DNA from: Porphyromonas vaginalis
GTDB lineage: Bacteria > Bacteroidota > Bacteroidia > Bacteroidales > Porphyromonadaceae
Reading direction: 5' to 3'
Length of the DNA: 64,000 nt
Assembly (NCBI RefSeq): GCF_958301595.1
Contig: NZ_CATQJU010000001.1
Coordinates: 868,001 to 932,000, forward strand
Program-made: the position numbers and the translations under genes
The notes under the pieces: model-generated
Database searches by the model: none
The model's input: only the letters and a program-made list of their open reading frames with translations
What the model was told of the DNA's origin: nothing
In this document: piece after piece, positions 44,842 to 53,587 of the stretch
Layout of the letters: each line of letters opens with the position of its first letter
Numbering within the stretch: position 1 is the first letter of the stretch

Positions 44842-46164
44842 CTAATCCTCTGACGGCTGTTCAAGTGCTCGCTGCGCTTTGAGCTCCTTAAACTTAGCCT
44901 GCATCGTCGGGTTCTTGTAGGTGAGCTTGTGAATGGTCAGTTCCTCCGCCTTGTCGTTGGCTAGGCGCAAGTAGTTTTCGCTACCCATAAGAAGCCCTTT
45001 GATCTTTTGCAGATGCTCGATAGAGGTATCGATTTCTTTGATCGCCTTCAGAAACTTATCATTTGCTAAGCGTATGTCGCGCCCGAATCTGTTCTTGAAG
45101 TCCTTCACTTTCTCCTCAAAGTGTGTGATGTCGATGGACTGCCGCTGCGCCTCGAAGAGCTGCTTGCGTATATCGAGGCTCTTGCGTGAGGCGGAGACGA
45201 GGAGCGTGATGAGTGGCACGAAGAACTGGGGACGGATCACATACATCTTCTCGTAGCGGTGTGACTTGTCGACGATACCGCCGTTATAGAGTTCGTTGTC
45301 GCCCTCCAGGAGCGACACGAGGACGGCGTACTCGCACCCCTTCTTGCGTCGATCCTCGTCAAGCTTCTTGAGAAAGTCTTCGTTGCGATGCTTCGTGGAG
45401 GTCGTGTCAGACTCGTTTTTCATCTCAAACATGATGGAGATGTACTCTAGCTCACCTTCATCGGCATAGTCACGAAAGACAAAGTCTCCCTTGGTGCCAC
45501 CGACCACGTCGTTGTCCTTCTCAAAGTATGCGTTGGGATAAAAGGGTCTCAGCTTCTGCTCAAACTCCAAGGCGCAGTGCTGCTCGAGTGTCTCACCCAG
45601 CATCTTGGTGGACATGCGAGACTTGAGGTCTTTGTAAAAGTCTACCTCTTGCTCTAGCACCTTCTTCTCTAGCTCGTGTTGCTCTTGCAGTTGCTTGACC
45701 TCTAGCTGAGCCTCTTTGCTCTGTAGCTCCACCTGAGCCTGCAATGCTGTGATCTCTTGCTCCTTAGCTTGTAGTGCTTTCTGGCTCTCGGCCTGCACCT
45801 TCAGGCGCTCATTGTCTCGTAGGCTCTCTTGCTGCGCTAGCTGCGCCTGCAGCTCGATGAGCGTTTGCTCTTTGTTGGCCAGAGCTAGCTTCAGATCCGC
45901 TTGGCTCTTCTCGCCCATAGCGTCGAGCTTGCTCTGGAGCTGTACCAGCTCGTTGTCTCGCTTTGAGATCTGCTCCTTGAGCGTCGCCTCAGCCTGTGCC
46001 ACAGCGAGCTGCTGGGCCTGTCGGCTCTGCTCCTCGACCAGCGCCACGCGCTCAGCGAGCGCCTTGTCAAAAGCCTCGCCACGCACCTGCTCTAGCAGCT
46101 GCGCATAACCACGCTCATCGATACTAAACGGCTGATGGCAATTCGGACAAACCAATTCGTGCAT
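44842..46164 (-). CDS. DUF2130 domain protein
   Basis: 440 residues. The N-terminus has a CPNCHQPF zinc-type CxxC motif followed by a long Gln/Glu/Ala coiled coil (about 25-180). The DUF2130 domain (about 185-400) contains '[20 protein letters not shown]', '[11 protein letters not shown]' and '[19 protein letters not shown]'. The fold is nuclease-like (PD-(D/E)xK, inferred from the D...E/K pattern), but activity is not established. Its leader contains a heptamer array at 46184-46232. Confidence 0.8.
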   Translation of the reverse strand: MHELVCPNCHQPFSIDERGYAQLLEQVRGEAFDKALAERVALVEEQSRQAQQLAVAQAEATLKEQISKRDNELVQLQSKLDAMGEKSQADLKLALANKEQTLIELQAQLAQQESLRDNERLKVQAESQKALQAKEQEITALQAQVELQSKEAQLEVKQLQEQHELEKKVLEQEVDFYKDLKSRMSTKMLGETLEQHCALEFEQKLRPFYPNAYFEKDNDVVGGTKGDFVFRDYADEGELEYISIMFEMKNESDTTSTKHRNEDFLKKLDEDRRKKGCEYAVLVSLLEGDNELYNGGIVDKSHRYEKMYVIRPQFFVPLITLLVSASRKSLDIRKQLFEAQRQSIDITHFEEKVKDFKNRFGRDIRLANDKFLKAIKEIDTSIEHLQKIKGLLMGSENYLRLANDKAEELTIHKLTYKNPTMQAKFKELKAQRALEQPSED

Positions 46165-46183
46165 AGGGATTAGAGGTTGGATG

Positions 46184-46232
46184 TTAGAAGTTAGAGATTA
46201 GAAGTTAGAGATTAGGGATTAGAAGTTAGAGA
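46184..46232 (-). repeat. Heptanucleotide tandem array (seven units)
   Basis: Seven contiguous heptamers, TTAGAAG, TTAGAGA, TTAGAAG, TTAGAGA, TTAGGGA, TTAGAAG, TTAGAGA. The same heptamers occur in repeat copies A, B and C with five, five and six units. ATCGGAA-type octamers follow to about 46290. Here the module lies without the CCACGTGG sites, in the leader of the DUF2130 gene. Confidence 0.85.
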
Positions 46233-46314
46233 GGGATCGGAAGGTATCTGAGCTATCGGAAGTTTCGGAGTGATCCGATCGGCCTCTCTCTACTTGAGAC
46301 TACGTACATTCCAC

Positions 46315-47342
46315 CCGCTAATGCAATTTCTCAAGAATGATGTTTTTGATGACTTCATTGGGTGTCTTATAGTTTAGGTTTTTACGGGGTCTATTGTTTA
46401 GTAGGTTCTGAAAGCGTCTAAGGTCAGCGTCAGTTAAGTCTTCGAAAGTAGAGGCCTTAGGAATAAACTGGCGTAGCAGTTTGTTTAGGTACTCAATATG
46501 AGGCTTATCCCAGGATTGATAGGGGTGGGCAAAGTAGACGGGCGTTTTGAGAGACCTCTCTATGGTCTTAAACTTGGCAAACTCACTTCCATTGTCGGTT
46601 GTGATCGAGTGTAGCAGTCCCATCTTCTTGTAGTACCTCAGAGCTTTATTCACCTCTCTGGCGAGAGCTTTGGCATCCTTGCCATGCTCCAGAAGTCGTA
46701 TGATAGTAAAGCCTGTAACACGCTCTACAAGCGTTAAAATTGCTCCTTTCTGCTCTTTGCCTATAATGGTATCCATCTCAAAATCTCCTACTCGTGCCTT
46801 CTGGTCAATGCACTCAGGACGAGTCTCTATGGACTTTCGCTTAGGCCAGTCTGTTTTTATTGGTACGGCCAGGCGTCGCTTGCGATAAGCTAGCCCATGC
46901 CTTGTGTGTTTGTAAAGCTTGCCTCCAGCTTTCTTGTCTTGATGCAGGAACTTGTAAATGGAGGTCTTACCGACCATCGGCTTGCCCTCCAGCTTTCGCC
47001 TTCCAGCAATTTGCTCTGGAGACCATTTATGCTCTACAATGCACTGGACAATATCAGCTTTCATAGCATTCGTCAATTTAGCTCTTGCCTTGTTCTTCCA
47101 GTCTTGTCGCTCTTTGGCAAACATCTGAGCCTGAGTAGGGCTATAGTTGCCAGCGGGTGTCAAGTTCCTCTTAATCTCTCTACAGATGGTGCTAGGGTGT
47201 ACTCCTATGACCTCTGCGATCTTTTTTTGAGGCGTGTTAGTCTTCAGAAGAGCAGCAATTTCGTATCTTTGCGCTTGGGTTAGATGCATACTTGTATATA
47301 GCTAAGTTTTTGTTTCCACAGCAAATATACTGCATTAACCTT
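46315..47342 (-). mobile_element. IS30-family insertion sequence (ends approximate)
   Basis: Limits are set from a short TTAATGCA / CTAATGCA inverted match at about 46319-46325 and 47331-47337, on each side of the transposase. The transposase stop codon overlaps the left match. Terminal repeats longer than 8 bp and a target duplication could not be confirmed. Confidence 0.6.
46318..47289 (-). CDS. IS30 family transposase
   Basis: 323 residues. A helix-turn-helix at the N-terminus (IAEVIGVHPSTICREIKRN), an additional helical region, and the DDE core: VGDFEMDTIIGKEQKG (first Asp), 'SITTDNGSEFAKFK' (second Asp) and the Glu in PHIEYLNKLLRQFIPK. The frame is complete. It is transcribed toward the DUF2130 gene. 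Confidence 0.93.
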   Translation of the reverse strand: MHLTQAQRYEIAALLKTNTPQKKIAEVIGVHPSTICREIKRNLTPAGNYSPTQAQMFAKERQDWKNKARAKLTNAMKADIVQCIVEHKWSPEQIAGRRKLEGKPMVGKTSIYKFLHQDKKAGGKLYKHTRHGLAYRKRRLAVPIKTDWPKRKSIETRPECIDQKARVGDFEMDTIIGKEQKGAILTLVERVTGFTIIRLLEHGKDAKALAREVNKALRYYKKMGLLHSITTDNGSEFAKFKTIERSLKTPVYFAHPYQSWDKPHIEYLNKLLRQFIPKASTFEDLTDADLRRFQNLLNNRPRKNLNYKTPNEVIKNIILEKLH

Positions 47343-47343
47343 A

Positions 47344-47371
47344 AAGGGACGGTGAGCGCATCGTCCCTTTT
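47344..47371 (+). terminator. Plus-strand terminator right of the IS30 element
   Basis: AAGGGACG / CGTCCCTT arms followed by TTTTTTC on the plus strand. No plus-strand gene lies directly upstream. Confidence 0.6.
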
Positions 47372-47382
47372 TTCGTCTCGGC

Positions 47383-47471
47383 AGCTCGCTACCTGCTCCT
47401 CCCGCCCTCCTAGGAGAGGAGGGGGCGTCCGGAGCAGGGCGAGCTCCACTCCAAATTGCATTTTGGAGTGG
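47383..47471. repeat. Pair of long inverted repeats
   Basis: First palindrome 47383-47445: AGCTCGC outer, CCTGCTCC and GGAGCAGG middle, and CCTCCTAGGAGAGG centre. Second 47446-47471: CCACTCCAAA, loop TTGCAT, TTTGGAGTGG. They can form adjacent cruciforms or RNA hairpins. Confidence 0.7.
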
Positions 47472-47475
47472 AAAA

Positions 47476-47650
47476 TACGCTATTGCATAAAGGCGAATCG
47501 CTGTGTTGTTTTCGGAATTCGGCTTAGGTCACATACGGATGTGTGCTCCCTTCAGGCCTCACCCTCAGCGCCTTGCGCTTCATCCTTTCTGCAAAGTCCG
47601 GATAATCTTGCAAGCAAGATTGTGAGACAGTTGACTTTTGCAACAGTCTC
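47476..47650 (+). repeat. 175-bp MITE-like element, intergenic copy
   Basis: Very similar to the copy in tatD (for example TTGCATAAAGGCGAATC and AATCTTGCAAGCAAGATTGT), with an intact right hairpin and a diverged left end. Both copies lie in the same plus-strand direction. The plus-strand reading frame across it (shared 'GIRLRSHT' peptide) is probably not a gene. Confidence 0.85.
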
Positions 47651-47808
47651 TACTTGCAAATATACACCTTCTCAGTCTAAGGAGATGTGGAAAGCTTGGC
47701 TAGTTACGGCTCTAGGCGAACCGTCATAAAACAAGATAAGCGTAGGAGCCATGTAGCTCACTACGCTTATCTGTTCTTACTCTAAACCAATATCTTTGTC
47801 TTTCGAAG

Positions 47809-47881
47809 AGCGGAAGACGGGACTCGAACCCGCGACCCCAACCTTGGCAAGGTTGTGCTCTACCAACTGAGCTACTTCCGC
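47809..47881 (-). tRNA. tRNA-Gly (anticodon GCC)
   Basis: 73 nt: acceptor GCGGAAG/CTTCCGC, D arm AGCTCAGTTGGTAGAGC, anticodon stem CAACC/GGTTG around TTGCCAA, T arm GCGGG-TTCGAGT-CCCGT. CCA is not encoded. Confidence 0.96.
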
Positions 47882-48103
47882 ATTTCGGACCTTCCCTCTT
47901 ATGCCCCTCTTGTATTACTATGAGTATCCCAAAAAAGACGCTACTCAGCCTAACCTCCGAGAGGTGCTAAAGGGTGTCCTGCCGATTTGTGAGTACAAAG
48001 GTACGAAAACTTTTTGAATCTGCAATAGCTTCGGGGAAATTATTTTTTGGGATCTCCTCCCGCAGCTAATTTTCCACCTAGGACTTTCGGCTTGCTGCGC
48101 TGC

Positions 48104-48385
48104 TTAGAACTTCGTCGTGTGACGGATGCCAAGGTCAGCGATGAGCTTACGATAGCGCTCGATATCCTTCTTGGCGAGGTAGTCTAGCAGACGACGACGC
48201 TTACCTACGAGCATCTTCAGGCTACGTGACGTAGAGAAGTCCTTCTTATTCTCCTTAAGGTGCTCCGTGAGGTGCTGAATACGATAAGTAAAGAGAGCTA
48301 CTTGGCTCTCGACACTGCCGGTGTCCTGTGCAGAGGCTCCGTACTTTGCGAAGATCTCTTGCTTCTTGGTACTGTCTAGGTACAT
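48104..48385 (-). CDS. rpsO: 30S ribosomal protein S15
   Basis: 93 residues, slightly longer than E. coli S15 (89). 'GSVESQVALFTYRIQHLTEHLKENKKDFSTSRSL' pattern and 'GKRRRLLDYLAKKDIERYR' are diagnostic. It binds 16S rRNA in the platform. It has its own full promoter upstream. Confidence 0.98.
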   Translation of the reverse strand: MYLDSTKKQEIFAKYGASAQDTGSVESQVALFTYRIQHLTEHLKENKKDFSTSRSLKMLVGKRRRLLDYLAKKDIERYRKLIADLGIRHTTKF

Positions 48386-48483
48386 TTTGTTATGAGGTTA
48401 TTTGTGAGACATTCATAACATCCTCGCCACCCAAGGCCCCACCTCAATGGGGCGACAATGAGTACGACGATGCATTTCGCCTG

Positions 48484-48513
48484 CAAAGGTACAAATAATC
48501 TTTCACCCCGCAA
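48484..48513 (-). promoter_or_regulatory. Promoter of rpsO
   Basis: Minus strand TTG at 48511-48513, a 19-bp spacer, then TACCTTTG at 48484-48491. Confidence 0.7.
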
Positions 48514-48533
48514 GCCTGCCCCTCCGCAAAGGG

Positions 48534-49547
48534 TCACTCGATAACGACGACGAGCGTGGCAAGCGTGGGGCAGTTGTCATAGATAAACTGAGCGTGAGAG
48601 CTGGCGTTGCGGACGCACATGTGAGAGCGGGGGGTCGTGCCAAGTGACGGACTGTACTCGACGATCTTACCCTTGGGATTGTTTACGGGCACACCATGTA
48701 TATAGGCTCCGCAAGTGAAGCGGCTAGCCCACGGTGCAAAGCCGGCGATGCGACTGGAGCCGTCACTGGTGTAAAACATCTTTGACTTCTTCTGCTGTAG
48801 GAGGAAGATGCCTAGAGGTGTCTCCTTAGCGTGGGGCGGCTTGTGACGCCCCGTCGTGGCGGGGTTGATACTCCGCACGAGGTAGTGCGCTGGCGACTGA
48901 CGCTCCAGCACGACGATGTGCTGGTTCTTGCGATCTACTACGACCACGTGCGAGAAGGTGACGTCAGGCTTCAGTAGCTGTATGTAGCGCCGTGGCACAT
49001 ACCACTCCGCCTCGGGAGACTCGACTTTGCCTTGCCAGAACTTGCTACCTAGGGTATCGGTCATCGCTATGAGCGTCCCGTCGCGACCATAAAGCTCGGG
49101 CTTGAGGGTGTCTGTGGGTGCGTAGAGTGGCACCGCCTGATAGCGCTCCACACCGAGCGAGTCAGAGACTAGCTTGTAGCTATCGCGAGACCATACTTTC
49201 GTGAGGGGAGCTTCGCCGTTTAGGTTCTTATAGTTTTGCAGTACACCCCACCGATGAGGCGCAGCCTGTAGTTGCTCTATGCGGAGGAGCTGCTCTCGTA
49301 TCTTATCCCACTGTATGGTGCGAGTCTCATCTTTATACTCATAGGAGTCCTCGAGCGTATACTTGTCAAAGGTTAGCTCTCGGTCTATGACGATCTGCTC
49401 AGCCGTAAGCTCAGGCTGAGGCTCAGCCACGACAGTGTCTACGGTTGTGATCGTGTCCATAGGTACCTCGGCACTGCTTTCAGTGGAGGGCTGGCAAGCC
49501 AGTAGGAGCGTGAGGGCAAGGGGTAGGAAGGTCATAATGTTTTTCAT
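48534..49547 (-). CDS. L,D-transpeptidase family lipoprotein
   Basis: 337 residues. The N-terminus has a lipobox (LTLLLACQ). The catalytic YkuD region near the C-terminus has 'TCGAYIHGVPVNN', then TTPRSHMCVRNA, where SHMCVR stands in place of the usual SHGCVR; the Cys and Arg are kept. It would form 3-3 crosslinks or attach proteins to peptidoglycan in the periplasm. It is last in the tyrS operon. Confidence 0.82.
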   Translation of the reverse strand: MKNIMTFLPLALTLLLACQPSTESSAEVPMDTITTVDTVVAEPQPELTAEQIVIDRELTFDKYTLEDSYEYKDETRTIQWDKIREQLLRIEQLQAAPHRWGVLQNYKNLNGEAPLTKVWSRDSYKLVSDSLGVERYQAVPLYAPTDTLKPELYGRDGTLIAMTDTLGSKFWQGKVESPEAEWYVPRRYIQLLKPDVTFSHVVVVDRKNQHIVVLERQSPAHYLVRSINPATTGRHKPPHAKETPLGIFLLQQKKSKMFYTSDGSSRIAGFAPWASRFTCGAYIHGVPVNNPKGKIVEYSPSLGTTPRSHMCVRNASSHAQFIYDNCPTLATLVVVIE

Positions 49548-49559
49548 AAGATCTATAAG

Positions 49560-50231
49560 TTAATGGGAGCTGTCGATCCCTTTGAGCTGGGGCAGGTGCC
49601 AGTGATAGTGCGCTGCGAGGATGCGTATCAGGATGACCATACCAGCTGATATGAGCTGTGCGTAGACCGTATCTATAGGTACGAAGCGGAGCATCAGGGT
49701 GTAGATGACTCCTCCGGCGATGCAGGCCAAGGCGTAGATGTCTTGGCGACAGATGAGTGGGGTCACGTTGAGGATGATGTCTCGCAACAAACCTCCGAAG
49801 GAGCCTGTCACGGTACCCATGATGACAGCCACCCAACTGGGGAAACCCATAGCAAGCGTCTTGTCGACACCCACCACCATAAAGAGTCCTAGTCCGATAG
49901 CATCAAAGATAAAGACTGTCGGCGCTGTGCGAATCACGATCTTCCTAAAGATATATACGTAGAGCAACGCAACAAAGGTAATGATCATATAGGAGGGCTG
50001 CAGCATCCAGAAGGGGGTCGTGCCGAGAAATAAGTCACGTAGCGTACCTCCGCCCACAGCTGTCGTGACACCCAGCACATAAGCTCCGAACCAGTCCATC
50101 TGCTTGGTCGATGCTAGGCGTATGCCAGAGATAGCGAAGGCGAAGGTCCCAATGAAGTCTAGGATCCTCGTCACTGTCTCCTCAGACCATACGAAAGCTG
50201 AGAAGTCAAAGCCTAATATCTGATCCAACAT
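49560..50231 (-). CDS. TRIC-type cation channel family protein (YicG-like)
   Basis: 223 residues and about seven membrane helices. Two repeats of the TRIC family are visible: FAFAISGIRLASTKQMDWFG with 'GGGTLRDLFLGTTPF', and 'GSFGGLLRDIILNVTPLI'. The family includes trimeric potassium channels. The gene lies 22 bp from udk. Confidence 0.9.
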   Translation of the reverse strand: MLDQILGFDFSAFVWSEETVTRILDFIGTFAFAISGIRLASTKQMDWFGAYVLGVTTAVGGGTLRDLFLGTTPFWMLQPSYMIITFVALLYVYIFRKIVIRTAPTVFIFDAIGLGLFMVVGVDKTLAMGFPSWVAVIMGTVTGSFGGLLRDIILNVTPLICRQDIYALACIAGGVIYTLMLRFVPIDTVYAQLISAGMVILIRILAAHYHWHLPQLKGIDSSH

Positions 50232-50253
50232 CTGTCCGCTAAGTATTTAACCT

Positions 50254-50889
50254 CTAATGCTTAGCTCTTGAGGATAGGAGCGAGCGCACATTATCTATGA
50301 GCAGACGCACCGCTACGGAGTTAAAGCCTCCCTCGGGGATAATCAGGTCAGCGTAGCGTCGTGAGGGCTCGACAAACTGCTGGTGCATTGGCTTGACCGT
50401 CGTGAGGTATTGCTCGATGACTGAGTCGACACTGCGTCCCCGCTCCTTGACATCGCGCTGTATGCGTCGTGCTAGGCGCACATCATCGTCCGTCTGTACG
50501 TAGATCTTGACATCCATCAGGTCACGTAGCTCCTCATTCTCAAAGATCAAGATGCCGTCGATGATCAGCACACAAGGCGGATCTATGGTGACCGTCTCGG
50601 GGATGCGGTTGTGATTGACAAAGGAGTAGACGGGGCGCTCCACGCTGTGCCCCTCGCAAAGCTGGTTTATCTGCTCGCACATCAGCCTCGTATCGAAGGC
50701 GTCGGGGTGATCATAGTTGAGCTTAGCACGCTGCTCCAGAGGTAGCTCATCGTGCGCCTTGTAATAGTAGTCGTGACTGAGGACTACGACATCCTCATCA
50801 ACAAAGGTCTCCTGCAGACGGCGCACTAGGGTGCTCTTGCCCGAGGCAGTGCCGCCCGCTACGCCTATGATAATCGGTTTGTGCTTCAT
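50254..50889 (-). CDS. udk: Uridine kinase
   Basis: 211 residues. P-loop GVAGGTASGKSTL, 'SHDYYYKAHDELP', 'DHPDAFDT' and 'DGILIFENEELRDLMD' are diagnostic. It phosphorylates uridine and cytidine in salvage. It is part of the tyrS-GT2-udk-TRIC operon. Confidence 0.97.
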   Translation of the reverse strand: MKHKPIIIGVAGGTASGKSTLVRRLQETFVDEDVVVLSHDYYYKAHDELPLEQRAKLNYDHPDAFDTRLMCEQINQLCEGHSVERPVYSFVNHNRIPETVTIDPPCVLIIDGILIFENEELRDLMDVKIYVQTDDDVRLARRIQRDVKERGRSVDSVIEQYLTTVKPMHQQFVEPSRRYADLIIPEGGFNSVAVRLLIDNVRSLLSSRAKH

Positions 50890-50907
50890 AGCTTCAGCGA
50901 AATAGTC

Positions 50908-51972
50908 TTATGGGTTTACTCTAAATAGGTATTTCCGCGCAGCGCAGCGCTCCATAGTCTCTAGCAGGGCATCGTACGAAGCCCCCGCCAGCGACACTTC
51001 TAGTCGAGTCCCTAGGGGGAAAGCCTCTACATCTGCACTTAGCTCGGCAAGTGTCAGCGAAACTGTGTGCGGTGCAGGTAGCGTGACGTGCGAAGCTCTC
51101 GCTTTGCGCCGCCCCTGCGCCAAGCGCCGCTGCACGTTGATGGCAGCAAGTACCAGTGGCGTGGTCACGTGCCGGCTCCACCAACTCTCCCCCTGATGCT
51201 TGAGGTAGAAGAGGCGCATCGCTCCGTAGAAGTTCTCCTCGTAGCGCACCCTGTCGGCGGCCTGCTCTGACTCGCCCTTGTAGTGTAGTACAGGCGTGGG
51301 GAGGTAGTAGTTGTGGTAGCCCGCTCGCTCTATCGTGTAGCAGAGATCTATGTCCTCGCCATACATGAAGTAGCGCTCGTCGAGTCCACCCACCGCTAGG
51401 TATAGTGCCCGTCGCATCATTAGGAAGGCACCCGTCAGCACCGGCACCTGCTGCACTTCGTCGGACGAGCGATGCCCCTGGTAGTAGCCATTGAGCCATG
51501 CAGAGTGAGGTGCCAAGCGGTAGAGACGTGTGAAGCGACAGAAACTATGCCACAGCGTAGGCACGCCCCGCTTGCTCTCGGGGTGCATCGCTCCAGACTG
51601 GTTAATGAGGCGAGGCCCCACGGCACCCGCCTCGGGATGGGTCTGGAGGAAGGTCAAGCAGTAGGCGAGCGTTGACTCCCCGATTAGTGTATCAGGATTG
51701 AGCAACAGGAGATAGTCTCCACGCGCCTCGGCAATCGCTTGGTTATTGCCACGGGCAAAGCCTCCATTCGTCGGACTCTCCAGTAGCTTCACCCTAGGCT
51801 CTGCGCCCAAGGCTGTGCGGAGACGCTCCATCGAGTCATCGTCCGAAGCATTGTCCAGCACGATCACCTCTACTTCGCCCTCGATCTGACGACAACTAGC
51901 CAGCACCGAGCGAACCGCCTCGATGGTCAGTTGTGGCACCTTGTAGTTGACTAGAACGACCGAGAGGAGCAT
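50908..51972 (-). CDS. Glycosyltransferase family 2
   Basis: 354 residues. GT-A fold: LSVVLVNYKVPQLTIEAVRS at the start, VIVLDNASDDDSM, GDYLLLLNPDTLIG (DxD-type), 'MMRRALYLAVGGLDERYFMYG' with EDIDLCY. It lacks membrane helices. It most resembles rhamnosyltransferase-like enzymes of surface polysaccharides; the sugar is unknown. Confidence 0.88.
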   Translation of the reverse strand: MLLSVVLVNYKVPQLTIEAVRSVLASCRQIEGEVEVIVLDNASDDDSMERLRTALGAEPRVKLLESPTNGGFARGNNQAIAEARGDYLLLLNPDTLIGESTLAYCLTFLQTHPEAGAVGPRLINQSGAMHPESKRGVPTLWHSFCRFTRLYRLAPHSAWLNGYYQGHRSSDEVQQVPVLTGAFLMMRRALYLAVGGLDERYFMYGEDIDLCYTIERAGYHNYYLPTPVLHYKGESEQAADRVRYEENFYGAMRLFYLKHQGESWWSRHVTTPLVLAAINVQRRLAQGRRKARASHVTLPAPHTVSLTLAELSADVEAFPLGTRLEVSLAGASYDALLETMERCAARKYLFRVNP

Positions 51973-51990
51973 AGGGCTTCCCTTTTTGTG

Positions 51991-53301
51991 CTAGGCAGAG
52001 ACCGTGATGAGGTAGTAGTTCTTCTTACCTCGCTGCACGATCAGATACTTGCCTGCGATCAGGTCATCGGTGGTAACCACACATTCTTGGTCAGCAACCT
52101 TCTCCTTGTTGAGGCTGATGCCGTTCGAAGCGATCAGCTTGCGCAGCTCGCCCTTGGACTTAAAGATCGGCGCATGCTCTACCAGTAGGTCTAGCAGCTT
52201 GACGCCGTCTGCCTGCTCTAGGAGCGTCCGGGCCACATCGTAGTGCGGCACGCCTGCCATCACCTCCTTGAGTAGTTCTTCCGACATCTGACGCAGCTGG
52301 TCGTGCGTGTTGTTGCCAAAGAGTATCTGCCCGGCCGACATGCTCTGCTCGTAGTCCTCGCGTCCGTGTACCATGACCGTGAGTTCCTCGGCAAGCGTGT
52401 GCTGGAGGAGGCGCTCATGCGGTGCCTGGCGGTGACGCTCTATGAGTGAGTCGATCTCCTCTAGTGGGATGCTGGTAAAGATCTTGACAAAACGCTCGGC
52501 GTCCTCGTCCGAGACGTTGAGCCAGAACTGACAGAAGGTGTAGGGCGACGTGTAGCGACGATCTAGCCAGACGTTGCCTTGTTCTGTCTTGCCAAACTTT
52601 GTGCCGTCAGCCTTCTTGATCAGTGGGCAGGTCACACCAAAGGCTTCGCCGCCATCGATACGGCGTATCAGCTCCGTACCAGTCGTGATATTGCCCCACT
52701 GGTCCGAACCACCCATCTGCACACGGCAGCCGTACTCACGGTAGAGGTGCAGGTAGTCGTAGCCCTGGAGGAGCTGGTAGGAGAACTCGGTGAAGGAGAG
52801 TCCCGCCTCAGCATTTGCCTCGAGGCGACGCTTGACGCTGTCCTTCGCCATCATATAGTTCACCGTGATATGCTTACCGATGTCTCGGATGAAGTTGAGG
52901 AAGCTGTAGTCCTTCATCCAGTCATAGTTGTTGAGCAGAAGTGCCTTATTGGGAGCGTCAGACTCAAAGTCGAGGAAGTGCCCCAGCTGCCGACCGATGC
53001 ACTCCTGATTGTGTCGGAGCGTATCCATGTCTAGTAGGTTGCGCTCTTGGGACTTCATCGAGGGGTCGCCGATCATACCGGTAGCTCCACCCAGTAGAGC
53101 TATCGGCTTGTGTCCAGCACGCTGCAAGTGCCGGAGCATCATCACGCCGACAAGGTGACCGATATGGAGCGAGTCAGCCGTCGGGTCAAAGCCCACGTAG
53201 GCCGTCGTCAGATGCTCTGTGAGTTGCTCTTCGGTGCCTGGCATGATATTATGAATCATCCCACGCGCCTTCAGTTCGCTAATCAGTGAGGAGTGGCTCA
53301 T
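51991..53301 (-). CDS. tyrS: Tyrosine-tRNA ligase
   Basis: 436 residues. Class I motif as HIGHL in '[14 protein letters not shown]', the KMSKS-type loop as KFGKTEQG, '[20 protein letters not shown]' with the Tyr pocket, and a C-terminal S4 RNA-binding domain (about 365-425). A TACCTTTG box lies at 53329-53336. It is first in its operon. Confidence 0.97.
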   Translation of the reverse strand: MSHSSLISELKARGMIHNIMPGTEEQLTEHLTTAYVGFDPTADSLHIGHLVGVMMLRHLQRAGHKPIALLGGATGMIGDPSMKSQERNLLDMDTLRHNQECIGRQLGHFLDFESDAPNKALLLNNYDWMKDYSFLNFIRDIGKHITVNYMMAKDSVKRRLEANAEAGLSFTEFSYQLLQGYDYLHLYREYGCRVQMGGSDQWGNITTGTELIRRIDGGEAFGVTCPLIKKADGTKFGKTEQGNVWLDRRYTSPYTFCQFWLNVSDEDAERFVKIFTSIPLEEIDSLIERHRQAPHERLLQHTLAEELTVMVHGREDYEQSMSAGQILFGNNTHDQLRQMSEELLKEVMAGVPHYDVARTLLEQADGVKLLDLLVEHAPIFKSKGELRKLIASNGISLNKEKVADQECVVTTDDLIAGKYLIVQRGKKNYYLITVSA

Positions 53302-53328
53302 AGTTATTCTTTTGTATTACCTAGGTTA

Positions 53329-53336
53329 CAAAGGTA
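53329..53336 (-). promoter_or_regulatory. Putative -7 box of the tyrS operon
   Basis: Minus strand TACCTTTG, 28 bp before the tyrS ATG, without a clear -33. Confidence 0.4.
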
Positions 53337-53381
53337 CGAATTATTACTAGCTAATAGACGCTTCCTCCCTTGGAGCCGAAA

Positions 53382-53421
53382 AGTTCCCCTCTTGGAACTA
53401 AAAAGTTCCAAGAGGGGAACT
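53382..53421. terminator. 18-bp perfect inverted repeat
   Basis: AGTTCCCCTCTTGGAACT, loop AAAA, then the exact inverse. It lies between the lipoprotein gene and tyrS; on the plus strand it is followed by GTTTTTGG. Confidence 0.65.
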
Positions 53422-53512
53422 GTTTTTGGAACTCGTATGTATAAGTAGTAGAGGACGATACAGGCGATGAGGGGAGCGACTCCTCCTCAGCCACTCTCCC
53501 AAACTCTCTAGA

Positions 53513-53573
53513 CGACAACGGGCGGACTCACTACATGGTGAGCCCGCCCGCATTATTGTTGTCGATGTTATAT
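53513..53573 (-). terminator. Large hairpin after the lipoprotein gene
   Basis: Nested arms CGACAAC / GTTGTCG, GGGCGG / CCGCCC and CTCAC / GTGAG. It lies just after the lipoprotein stop, with no T run. Confidence 0.55.
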
Positions 53574-53587
53574 CGCTCGGTCTAGCA

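Noticed and set aside
47292-47729. A 145-codon plus-strand frame covering the 175-bp repeat
   Set aside because: It spans palindromes, the repeat and an intergenic region, and a similar peptide occurs opposite tatD only because of the repeat. No start signal or domain.
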